31,053 nucleotides of DNA from Schoenoplectus triqueter (Eukaryota; Streptophyta; Magnoliopsida; Poales; Cyperaceae), in the NCBI GenBank assembly GCA_964058805.1, contig CAXKVV010000970.1, positions 1-31,053 of the forward strand, written 5' to 3'. This document shows positions 10,101-20,200 of this stretch, piece after piece (the stretch's first letter is position 1; each line of letters begins with the position of its first letter). The translations under genes and the position numbers were made by a program. The notes below the pieces were generated by a model, which worked only from the letters and a program-made list of their open reading frames with translations, ran no database searches and was not told the DNA's origin.

Positions 10101-11810
10101 TTGTTCGTAGCAAGTCATGCATCAAGAGGTGTAAACCACAATAACTGGCAATTTAAGTGACTTTAGACAAGAAACCAGCATTGCAACAGTTTAGGATTTT
10201 TCCACTGTGCACATATTTTTTATTGCTTCTCTTTTTTCTTATTCATCTCTCTTGAACTCAACTTGTAACAGAATAAACTGTATTTACTTACAGCTAGTTT
10301 CTTAACCCTCCTAGTGTGGCATCGGTACAGAGCAGCAGGTACAGGAGCAACTTCTTGAACCCTCGGTCTCACTCGAGATAAGTTGAAAACACGAACCTAG
10401 CAAAAAAGGGGTAATCATTTCCTTTCTAATTTTTATTATATTTTTCTAATCCTAACCAATAAAAGTAGATTTTCACCTCTGCATCTCCAGCTCCTGACAC
10501 AACAACCTCATCAGATGTCTCTGGTATAAACCGCGTGCAAAATATGTTGGTAGAATGACCAGTGTCAATGCTATGTCGAAGTTTCTTGTCATCATAGTTC
10601 CATATATTAATCTGTAATATGGTTATTAGTTTTCCACAAAACCTGAGAGGCATTGTTAAAAAGTGCACATTATTGGTTCTACCAAGGATGAAATTTGGAC
10701 TGTCTACATATGTACCCTTGTGTCGTCAGATCCGGATATCAGGAGAGAACCCTTGGAGTTCCATGAGATAGCATTGACACAGCCAAGGTGGCCCTGAAAA
10801 AATGGTTCTGCGGCTTGTTAAAAACTTAAAATACTTAAATGATCATATCAAATTTTATTCAAAAATATTGTGCAGTTAGTAACTATATGTTTATTAGTAC
10901 GCTTCTTTAATTCTAATATACATCTGTGCTTAAAGTTGTTTTCCTTACTTTCTTTTAATGCAACAAAAAAATAAAAATGTATCTATTATTTTCTTTTTGT
11001 TATATATACTTCATTGTCTTTTCATATAGTAAGAGATAAAGCTGGTCAAAAGAACCTCCATCTCTTTTTCCAAGTCAAGCCTTTGTACCAGTGACGAATG
11101 AAATTGCAACTTCCTGTTCTTTTCCTAAAAAATTTGAATGAAACAAAAAGATTGTGTTGCCGGTATCAGACAAAAGTATCCAGAAAAAGATTGAACATCA
11201 ATTGTTATTGTGAGCTTTACTTCCACATAAGATTTGATTGATTTGAATTCCCAATCAGAGTAACCAAAATTTAAACCCGGTTACACAAAATTGTCCAGAC
11301 ATCAAGGTTGGCGTACTAATTATCCTCAAACTAAACAGAGTACAAGTTCCTCATTAGTTTAAAAACAAACCAGTAGTAGCTATTAAGTTCCACAGATATG
11401 ACAGACCGATTAAAGTTTTCTCCTTTGGTTGTTAAATGATTATTCACCAGATCATTCAAAAAATTATAGTTTTCTTTTAGCAAATGATTATATTTTATTT
11501 TTCCTGCATACAAACAACTATCCATCTTGCGCCAGATTTGAAAGATTTTATCAAAGTCCCAATATCTAATTCACGGGTACAAATAATAGCAGCAGTTAAT
11601 CTCCTGAGTGTGTCTATCATCCAACAGCATAATTCAAATAGAGAAAGCGAGAATGAAGAAACACAATCATAAATCTTCAAAATTAGACAAAAATCATCAC
11701 ATTAAACCAAAAGAGGAGGACAAGCGAAGCACCTTAAGAGCGTCCAGTCGGCGCCTCTCAATGAGATCAGAAATATTCCCATCGGGGAAGCCCCAGTACA
11801 ATTTCTCCAT
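2251..11810 (-). CDS. ASG2: ASG2-like WD40-TPR protein, CUL4-DDB1 receptor (19 coding exons)
   Basis: Likely substrate receptor of CUL4-DDB1 E3 ligases, related to Arabidopsis ALTERED SEED GERMINATION 2 and animal WDTC1; ASG2 is reported to be farnesylated and to dampen ABA responses. Coding exons, first to last: 11810-11733, 11124-11056, 10793-10716, 10611-10477, 10396-10292, 9024-8896, 8281-8166, 7976-7859, 6730-6625, 6541-6399, 6316-6149, 6059-5949, 5868-5757, 5434-5088, 4710-4620, 4444-4349, 4252-4182, 4081-3957, 2320-2251. All junctions are GT-AG and in phase, giving 755 residues, about the family length. N-terminal WD repeats (about 50-310) include GSDDTRINIWNY, SASEDGTFRQHDFR and DAFARLYDRR; the last two resemble DDB1-binding WDxR boxes. 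A TPR-type helical region (about 365-470) and an acidic stretch (about 490-560) follow. Two more WD repeats (about 610-700) contain GSDDGKWFIWEKQTGRL and SGIDNTIKIWTP. The protein ends ECTQS, a CaaX box. The ATG at 11810 opens MEKLYWGFPDGNI, matching the family N-terminus. The least certain junction is the first donor (GTGCTT). Confidence 0.95.
2434..2552. mobile_element. Small MITE-like element (about 119 bp) in ASG2 intron 18
   Basis: It begins GGCCATGTTCGGTT and ends with the complement of GGTCTGTTTGGTAT, imperfect terminal inverted repeats of a style common in plant MITEs. CTA occurs at 2431-2433 and again at 2554-2556, a possible 3-bp target duplication. Family assignment is uncertain. 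Confidence 0.45.
2788..2825. repeat. (TA)n microsatellite, about 19 units
   Basis: An uninterrupted AT dinucleotide tract that resumes on the far side of the hairpin (3230-3247). The hairpin element therefore appears to have inserted into the tract. Confidence 0.95.
2826..3229. mobile_element. 404-bp near-perfect foldback MITE in ASG2 intron 18
   Basis: Arms 2826-3007 and 3048-3229 (182 bp each) are inverted copies with a 40-bp loop. The coordinates are exactly symmetrical, so there is no net indel, and I count about two mismatches. The ends read GAGTAATGCTATGGTGCTTC. TA repeats flank both sides, consistent with TA-targeted insertion. It has no coding capacity; open frames across it are artefacts of the hairpin. 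The near identity of the arms implies recent insertion or gene conversion. Confidence 0.85.
4899..5032. repeat. Three-unit minisatellite (44-45 bp) in ASG2 intron 14
   Basis: Units start at 4899, 4944 and 4988, each opening ATGCC and closing GCAATTCT(G/A). Units 1 and 3 are closest; unit 2 is more diverged and one base shorter. A fourth partial ATGCC begins at 5033. The array lies about 55 bases from the donor of exon 14. Confidence 0.85.
6849..7130. mobile_element. Hairpin MITE A in ASG2 intron 8
   Basis: Inverted arms of about 125 bp begin AGATACCGTGAGCTTAA at 6861 and end with its complement at 7118; the outer match TATAGAG...AAGATACC extends further. The left arm carries an extra unit, about 18 bp, that repeats GAGCTTA. 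The inner part contains ATATGAAAATCTTGT and AAAAATTTGGAGTG. It ends in a TA/TG-rich tract. Confidence 0.75.
7139..7194. repeat. TG/TA microsatellite between two hairpin MITEs
   Basis: Two runs of TG dinucleotides (about 7143-7169 and 7179-7193) are separated by TATATATG. They fill the gap between hairpins A and B. Confidence 0.9.
7195..7609. mobile_element. Hairpin MITE B in ASG2 intron 8 (415 bp)
   Basis: Inverted arms start TAGAGATAGACTATTGTGAA at 7195 and end with the near complement at 7609. They run about 190 bp to a short loop near 7385-7419. The interior has CATATGAAAATCTTGTAG and AAAAATTTGGAGCATTTTGAG, clearly related to the core of hairpin A but with different termini. The arms differ at scattered bases, so it looks older than the 2826-3229 hairpin. 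Confidence 0.8.
9180..9665. repeat. Trinucleotide-rich large inverted repeat in ASG2 intron 5
   Basis: The left arm, about 9216-9312 (GATGAGAATAATGACGATGATG..., then TACTAATAATAGTAATAGT), is mirrored by the right arm, about 9569-9662. The intervening 250 bp contains a second inverted match (AAGCTTTTAAAAAACG at about 9394 and CGAATTTTTTTAAAAGCTT at about 9549). Open frames read through it give poly-Leu, poly-Met or poly-His and are not genes. Confidence 0.75.
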
Positions 11811-12250
11811 TTTGTCGCGAGAATAAAACCCTAACGTGACCCCAAGAGCGACAGAAAATAGTTCTACTTTTCCTTACCAAATGAACTGCCTTGAGATTGC
11901 AGCCTAGATAGTAGTTTGCCACATCTTCTAGCTTCTGGTACAGAACCAAAAGTACTCAAGTTACTAGCTAGCTAGTAGCTTCAAGCATAGAGCACAACCG
12001 AAGCATTAATGAGGAGAAAGAGATAGAAATAGAAAGATAAATAGAAAGATCGAGTACCTCACCCGAAATCTTGTTGCCAGAGTTCGCTGCTGCCTTTCAA
12101 TCAATTTTCTCACGATCGTGCAGAAGCTTTTCTCAAGAGGGAGAAGAATATATTGAGTGTGGAGAGGAAAGGTGTCGAGAGACAGAGACGGAGTTGTAGT
12201 TAGAGAGAGATTGTTGATTGATTTTGGTGTTGGAAGGTGGAGGGGGAAGT
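11811..12250 (-). promoter_or_regulatory. 5' leader of ASG2-like gene, probably with UTR introns
   Basis: The first coding exon probably begins at 11830, after an acceptor reading CGTTAG, leaving 20 nt of leader before the ATG. A plausible upstream donor (GAG/GTACTC) lies at 12058-12056. A possible small noncoding exon reads AAGCTAGAAGATG around 11935 and ends in TTTG/GTAAGG near 11880. This suggests at least one 5' UTR intron, common in plant genes. Pyrimidine/purine tracts, including a GA run at about 12350-12362, lie upstream. No convincing TATA box was seen. Splicing here is inferred from sites only. Confidence 0.35.
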
Positions 12251-12939
12251 AACGAATGGATCCTACGACAGTCGGCTTCTTCTCAGTGGAGCCGAGGTCG
12301 CCCGTATAGGGAAGAACAGAAAGGGACCTACTGGAAGGTGCGAAAAAGAGAGAGAGAGAGCGCCGTATGTGACGTGGCATCCACAGTATGATGAATTGCA
12401 GCTGGGCCACTGGGCCGTCGTGTTAAGCGGTTCGTTTAGTGCCTACTCGTGTTGGAGGTGTCCGTATCCGTATCGCCGTATGCCCGTATCGGCTAATGAG
12501 AACCGTCGATGATAATTAAACAATGATCCAACGAGTACATGTCATCATACATTTCTTTTACTGGTCTAATCTTTATATCTGATTTTAGGTTTCTCCGGAT
12601 TTTACAATTAGTTATTAGCTAGATCATAACTAATAACGGAGTACAATGACATGTCGAGGCCTTACAACCATGCAAATATGTATTCAGTAATTACACTAAC
12701 TAAATGTTAGTTAATATATTGCTAATTGTTAAGAACAACTACCTAATTAAGATTTGTTCATTTGTTCTTAATATATTGTTAGCATTTGGCTGATTGTTGT
12801 AATTGCTACCGTATGTTTGTGTAATCATACAAACTTAAAAATGCAAAATTAATAATACAATAGCTACCGTATGTTTGTATACTATAATAGTACAAATTCA
12901 AAAGAGCAAAGTTAACAACTCAAAAAATAAAGTTTATTG
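12251..12939. other. Upstream region of ASG2-like gene; intergenic
   Basis: Presumed promoter followed by AT-rich spacer. 12400-12510 is locally GC-richer, with a repeated CCGTATC/CCCGTATCGG theme. A direct repeat GCTACCGTATGTTTGT occurs at 12805-12820 and 12863-12878 (period 58), embedded in longer similarity. No gene was seen. Confidence 0.5.
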
Positions 12940-13076
12940 ATAAATTTCAATTTATTTTACTTCAAAAATTCTTTATATCAAAATATCCTTAGAATACAAT
13001 TCACTATTTTTAAAACTTTTTGGTTATTCATTTTGATATAAAGAATTTATTGAGCAATGTAAATTGAAATTTGAAA
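12940..13076. repeat. Hairpin related to MITE family A/B
   Basis: AAATTTCAATTTATTTTACT (from 12942) through TATCAAAAT (12983) is mirrored by ATTTTGATATAAAGAATTTA (from 13030) through AAATTGAAATTT (13072). The core TTCTTTATATxxAAATxxTT matches hairpins A and B. It is a diverged or partial copy. Confidence 0.6.
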
Positions 13077-13161
13077 TATTAAAATATATTTTTTTTAGTC
13101 AAAGCTCACCAGTTTTATGAGCTTGAGCTCTTACTAATTTGCAATCGGATGCCTCTTCAAT

Positions 13162-13812
13162 AGGAGTGCACAAAATATTCGTAACTCGTAGCTCACTCGT
13201 GTTCAAATCGTCTGTAGCTCGTTATCAACTCATTTGTTACCAGCTCGAGTTGTTAACGAGACGAGCTGGCCAGCTCGTTCAGTTCGCGATCATAATAATG
13301 CTGATACTTAGATAATAAATGTAATATATATCTCATTTTTATACCAACTGTTCTGACTGACTCAACATTTGGTCAAATCAATCTCATCAGTTTTTATCAT
13401 TATCTCAATTTCAATTAACAAAGCAAAATAATAGTTTCGAGGCAAGTGAGTACACTAGCTTCAGTGTTGTACGAGATCAAGCTTTTTGAATAGTTTTTCA
13501 CAAATAGTAATATTTTTTTATAGTCTTATGTCCTTATGAAAGGACATGCTATTAATGAAAAGAAATTTTGGATTTGACTCTTCCTAGCCAGATAAAGATG
13601 AGTCGCCTAGACTCATGTCAGATACTGTTGCTAAGTCGTCACTGACCACTGCAACTCGACGAGTCAGCTCGAGCTAGCTCGACTAAAACGAGACGAGCTC
13701 GAATTACTGATTTTAGCTCGTGACCAGATGACGCAATGAGCTGGCTTGTCTCGCTAATATGCCGAGACGAGTTCGAATTATATCCAACTCGTTCGTAGCT
13801 CGTCTCGCTCTA
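13162..13812. mobile_element. 651-bp element with perfect 9-bp target-site duplication
   Basis: CTCTTCAAT occurs at 13153-13161 and again at 13813-13821. The element starts AGGAGTGCACAAAATATTCG. It is dense in GAGCTCG/CTCGTAGCTC words at both ends (13190-13290 and 13650-13805), with a plain middle. A 9-bp duplication is typical of Mutator-like elements, but no clear terminal inverted repeat is visible. No coding region. Confidence 0.6.
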
Positions 13813-13821
13813 CTCTTCAAT

Positions 13822-14219
13822 GATTTAATTTAGAGTTTTAGAAAAATCCCAGACGACAGTGCTGACGTGCTGTTGTTAACTGTCAGATTATCTACAAACA
13901 CAGAGGAACAATGGTATCTTTTTTTGTACCCATCCGTTAAACAAGAATGAAAAAGCAAGAACATAAAAATGAACAAAAAGGACACCCCAAGATACTTACA
14001 TGCTTTGCTTTCTCTACTAATTACAATCGCAGCAAGCTTTATAATTCTAAAAATAAAGCCAGCCTAGTTCCTACTGCAGGGAAAGGATAACAATCTATCT
14101 ACAAAACTGCTTCCTCGCATCTCTCTACACAATTATGAACAAATTTCTGCAACAACTCTGATGTCAAAAAATAGGCACAGGCAAGCAACCTTGTGTCCAT
14201 CTGACCATCTCTTACCCTA
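13822..14219. other. 3' flank of the ELL-like gene
   Basis: Presumed 3' UTR and downstream sequence of the minus-strand gene ending at 14220. I saw no unambiguous AATAAA in the expected range and no other gene. Confidence 0.4.
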
Positions 14220-17200
14220 TCATCTATCAATATTATGATTATATTCTTCATAAAAGTCATTGAGCTTCTCTTTAATTGTCTGCAACACAATTGCAAAATA
14301 TATTAGGACAGAAAACAAAGGTGCTATGAGCTTAAATATGAATTTCTTGAGATTCTTACCGCCAATTCTTCATGAAGAATCAGAAATACCTTCTTTAAGA
14401 GGCAGTGCCTCTGCAATCAAATGTTAGAATATCAGATAAAAAAAATGAATGGATTAAATCTATTGATTGAGAATAAAGGATAAGGAAGTGTGAGAAAAAA
14501 AAATACTAAAGCCAGGTTTCGGAAGCTTTAGATCCAGAAATAAACATACTACAGAAAAAGGTCTGGACAACCTTATGTAATACCAAAACATTTTCAAAGC
14601 TCACATTTCATTTAAATTGTTTAATATTTTGTAAGTTTCAATACTTGCCGTTGCTTTTCTTTTTCTTTTTTTCAGAGGGACTGGAGGGTTATAGTGGTCA
14701 ATGAATTTCAACAGAGGGACTGGGGGTTATAGTGCTCAATGAATTTCAAAGAAGTTTTCTATAGGAACAAATATAGAAGGAAATTCTAGCTCTTAAAAAA
14801 TAGTAGAACATGTACGTCTTTGTCCTGACGGAACATTTCTCTCATTTTTTCCATAATAGATGCATGTTGAACCCTATTCTTTCCCTTGGCTGCCTCCATC
14901 TCCTTTCCCATCTTGGTGTACCTTTCTCTGCATAATGCGATACCACAAACAAGATTTACAATGACACCATGCATCCTAAAACTTAAAAGTTCTGTTACAT
15001 CTTTTCTTTTCTTCGTCTTAACAGAGAGCTAATATATCTGACAAACTGGTAAACAAATACACAAAAAAAACAGCTGAGGCATATATATTAGATCAAATAA
15101 TAGTTCAATGCCAATTATTATAGCAATACCTGTATTCCTCAAATTGCTTGTTCAAGGAGAGGTAAATGGGATATTTCTCTTGAAATTCTTTGATATACTC
15201 TTCGAACCTACATATCAATAACAAAGTGAATTTTTTTTTCCTAAGTGATACCAAAAGTTATTAAGTGCTGATTGCCAAACCAATAGAAGTGTTTCTCAGC
15301 CGTAATATTGTTATCTGATACCAGCACCAGAACATTTTATTTAATGCATTTGGCATGGCATGACACCTAGATAACAACTCCATTGATCAGACAGGTGCCC
15401 ACAGAATTCTAAGTACCAGCTAGAAAGATTCATAAAAACCACAAAATAGTGCTTACTGAGCACTATCATGAATGGGCTCCTTCAGATCTGGCTGGTCCTT
15501 GTTGTACTTCAAATAAAGTGAATCATCACAGCTTGTAGGCCCCTTGCTCCTGCTCAGCTCTCCATTTACGTGAAATTTGTTTGGCTTCTTCGCAGCACCC
15601 ACCCCATTGTTGTTGCCATCTTGCTCGTTATTGCTCTCGAGCTGGGGAGCTGGTGGTCTGACCTGGCGTGCAACAGCATTCCTTGAGCTGTGGGCTCCTC
15701 TACTTCTGTTTTTATTATGGCTTCCATCTTCGTCCGACTTGTGGGCCCTAGTACTCTTATCTCTATCTATTTCAGAAATAGCCTCTTGATAATTGTTGTT
15801 GCAGGTATAGATAGCAGCTCTTTGTTGAGGTCTCGTGGCTAAGTTCGGGGAGGAGGCGCTTGGGGCATTTCTACTCCTCATACTCGAGTTATCATAGGCA
15901 GCCATTTTATTGCTGCTAACACAATAATTAGCATTATTCTTACTCTTATTTTCAATATTAATATCCTCATCTTCATCATCATCTTCAGGTTTAGAAGAAC
16001 TGCTACTCCCAAATAACCTCCTCAATTCATCTTCAGGTGTACTGGGTTCACGGAACTCACCCAATTCAAGCTCTGACACCTCCCTTCGAAGAACCTTTTT
16101 CATACCTGCTGGTGATTTCTGGCCATCTGTGACAGTTCTCTGAGGAACTGCGTTATTCTCCATAGGTCTCTTGGCCAGTGGCACATTGTCATTTGCATCA
16201 CTGTTTGTCCAGTCCCGTGTGCGCTTTTGTACTGATTTCTCATCCGATAGCTGTTCATTCAATATAGATAGATTATTTCCAGGCCTTCGTGCTGTGTTCT
16301 TGGCACCATTTTGCTCCTTTGAAGTTGAAACGTAACCAGAGTCTAAATTGATATTAATGTCCCAGTCTGCACTTTTATCAGGGCGAAGGCTAGCCGAGCT
16401 CTCAGGGAACAAACTGCCTTTATTTTCACCCAGTGGAATCACCTCAACAGGAAAGCTCAAGCCAGGGCCAGTTTTGGATCTCTTAGCATCTGGTAATCTG
16501 TCAGTGGACGGTCTTTTCAAGTTTGAACTTTGTTTTGCGTTTAGGCTAGGACCTGCTCTTCTTTCACTCAAACTCAACTTTTTTTCCGTCAAATCATTTT
16601 TCATTATTGGTCTGTCAATTTTCCCATCATGTCCCCCAAAAATCTGCTCTAAATTCTCCTCCTCCGACACCATATGATCAACACCAGCCCCTCTTGCAGT
16701 AACTGGAGTGACATGCATGTCATCATTCAGGTTGATGAGCGGTGATGAAGTAGTGTTTACCAGACCAGGACCTTCCCTGGTAAAGCCATTCTGGCCATAT
16801 GCCTGTTCTGAGAAAGGGGACAGGTTCAAGTCCGCCCCAATAATTCTATTGGCAGGGTGTGTCTCTTTCTCATCATCACTTGTGATGTTGACCTCCACAT
16901 CATCATCGCTACTGGATGAGGTATCGCTCTGGCTGCTGGTTTGGCTTCCACTACCTGCAATTCAAATAGGCCAAAGGATAGATGATAGGCACAGTACTAA
17001 GTGAGCAAAAACATCAGTTCATAAGCCGCAACTCATACAACAGAACATTCAGGAAATTATGTGCAAATGATATGCAAAACAAACAAAGTTAAATAATAAA
17101 AGGTGATGTGGAATTTGCATCAGCCAAAGTCATTAAAATTGACGTGCAATGTGAAATACAAAGAAAGTTTGCAAATACTACATAATACTGTATAAGTTAA

Positions 17201-20200
17201 CATGTTAGGACATAAGGACTACCAACACAGCAAAGAGAATGATTACTTGAAGCTGATGTACAGCTGGTATCTAACAGATTGTACTGGCACAGACCAATTT
17301 TAAATTATACCAAGCTTTTAGGAGATGCCATTAAACTGTTTAAACAATTCTTGGACCTCCTAGCATAAAATTCTCTAAAACATCTTGCCATTACATGGCC
17401 ACAAAAAGAAATTAAACAAATTAAAGTTACTAGCATCCCCACCATTAAATGCCATTAAGTGTTTTTTTTTAAAAGCTTAAACTTCACAGAAGATATTTAT
17501 TTCATTTTTTATGAGTTTCCCTTTGCAACTAAATAGTATATCATGCTGCCTAATACCAATAGTTAAGGCGTGTCAAGGTTTTCAGATGAGAATAAATTTA
17601 TACCAGCAGCACTGTGAGTGCTCCTATCGCTCCCACTGTTATCACTACTGTCACTGTCGCTGTCACTGTCACTGCTATCACTTGAACTAGAAGCCTTCTC
17701 TTCGCTCCCATTGTTATTATTATCAATATCGATATTAAGATTATACATAGGAGGTGATCCCCCCTCTATGTCAATCCTCTCAGTATCCATAGGTTCTTCG
17801 AGATTACTGAAAGCTGATGTAGGAGCTACATTCTGCATCTTGCTGTCTTTTTTCAATGTATTGTTCTCCTCATCACACAACGCTTCCTCTATCTCATCGT
17901 GGAATTCAGGTGCGTTATCTAGTGAGCTGAAAATAACATACAAAAGTGGAGGTCATTTAGGAAAATTTGACGAATATAAACTATCTTAGAAAAATTTCAG
18001 GTTTTAGTCCTCAAAACTTTCTAAAGATATCCTCAAAATGAATCTTGAAACTTGTAGTTTTGTTGCGGAAATTTTGTCCCCAAACATTAGAAAAGAACCA
18101 ATTTAGTACCATTAATTTCCAAAGGGTTTAGTTGTTCCAACAGATTTTCCACCTGACATGGATTACTTCATCTGACACATGGATCTTTAGCCTCGTGTTG
18201 GGAAACAGTAATCTTTTCAGAAAACCCAGTGTAAAAGCCTTTCTCAGAAATGGGTTTAAAGTAATTCAACCTTTTTTTTCTTGAACTTGATTCAAATTCA
18301 AGTGGTACATTAAAATCCACATGGTAAATAAAACCATCTAGGCCAACAAAAGTTGCATGTACCAACTTAGTCCTACTGATTTGGTTTCTTTTGAAATTTT
18401 AAGGATAAAAAATGTGCAAACTGAAGTTCAAGGTCTAACTTGGTTCTTCTGAAAAAGTTTGAGAACTAAAAGTTGAGATAAAAATTCAAGCATTGAATTT
18501 GAGATAAAAATGAACTTATCTTTTATTCAATTATTGCAATACCTTTATATAGGCGTACAACAGTGTACAATAAGAAAGACAAAAATCATAATTAATACTA
18601 ATTGATATTTGATATCTAATTGATACTCATCGATACTTGCTATATCTAACAAATACCAACATTCCCCTGCTATATCTAACAAATACCAACATTCCCCCTC
18701 AAGATGGACAAAAAATATCCATTAAACTCATCTTGTCACATAATCTAATCAAATCTAGCGAATTAAGCCCCTTGGTGAGACAAGCCGCCACTTGGTCCCT
18801 TGTGGCTACATGTCTCAGCTCTAGCAATCCGCTATTCAGCTTCTCCTTGATGAAGAACCTATCAATCTCCACGTGTTTGGTTCTGTCATGTTGTACGGGA
18901 TTGTTGACAATGTTGATTGCCGACTTGTTGTCATACCACAATTTCATCTGGACCCCTTGATTCATTTTGAGCTCCACTAATATGGATCTCAATCAGATCA
19001 TCTCTGCAACACTCAGGGCCATAGCTTTGTACTCTGCTTCGGTTGTGGAACGAGCAACCACAAGTTGTTTCTTACTTTCAAGAGATCAGATTGCCTCCTA
19101 CGAACATGTAGTATCCAGACATAGACTTCCTGTCGTCAGCACAACTAGCCCAGTCTGAATCGCAATAACCCTCGATGTTTAAGTGTTCATTCTTTCGGTA
19201 GATTAATCTCTTCCCTGATGCACTCTTTAGGTACCTCAGAATCTGGTACACTACGTCCATATAATCCTTTCTAGGAACATGCATATAGCGGCTCATCATG
19301 CTCACCGCAAATGATATGTCTGACGAATATGGCTCAGATATATCAATCGGCCCACTAACCTCTGGTACCTTTCCTTGTCAACCGATTCACCTGCCTCTAC
19401 ACTCAGCTTCGACTTCTGATCAATAGGTGTACTCGCAGGCTTGCAACCCAGCATACTCGTCTCCTTGAGCAAGTCTAGCACATGCTTCTGTTGGGACAAA
19501 ATAATCCCCTTTGGCCCACGAGCCACCTTAATTCCAAGGAAGTATCTTAGATGCCCTAGGTCCTTTACCTCAAACTCCTTTCCCAGTCTCACTTTCAGTC
19601 GTGCAATCTCATCCTCATCATCGCCTGTGATGATCATGTCGTCCACATACACTGTAAGCATTGTGATGTGACCTTCTTCTCGTTTAAAGAACACAGTATG
19701 ATCGACATTAATCTGTTGATACCACATGCCAACCATAGCCTTACTGAACCTGTCAAACCAAGCTCGAGGAGATTGCTTTAATCCATATAAAGATTCCTTG
19801 AGCTTACAAACCTTACCAACCGTCTGGTTTGTGCTGAATCCCAGTGGAATCTCCATATATACCCCCTCCAACAAATCACCATGAAGAAACTTCATGTCAT
19901 GTTGGTGTAACTTTCACCCCTCATTTGCTGCTAGAGAAACCAGAGTCCTAACTGTGCTCATTTTTGCCACTGGTGCGAATGTCTCGTCATAATCGATGCC
20001 ATAGGTCTGACTGTACCATTTTGCCACCATCCGAGCCTTGTAGCGCTCAACCCGATCCTCCGAGTTTTGCTTCACAGTGAAAACTCATTTACATCCAATT
20101 GTCTTTTTGTCAGGTGGTAGTGACATAAGCTATTAGGTTTTGTTTTTACAAAAGCCTCAAGTTCTTCTAGCATGGTCACTTTCCACTTAGGATCTTTCTT

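Noticed and set aside
12006..12410. 134-codon minus-strand open frame just upstream of ASG2
   Set aside because: It overlaps the presumed 5' leader, is Ser/Leu/Phe-rich low complexity, and has no family motif; probably leader sequence.
15577..17989. Plus-strand open frames opposite exons 8 and 9 of the ELL-like gene
   Set aside because: Antisense shadows of Ser/Asp-rich coding sequence; the minus-strand reading is supported by splice phase and domain similarity.
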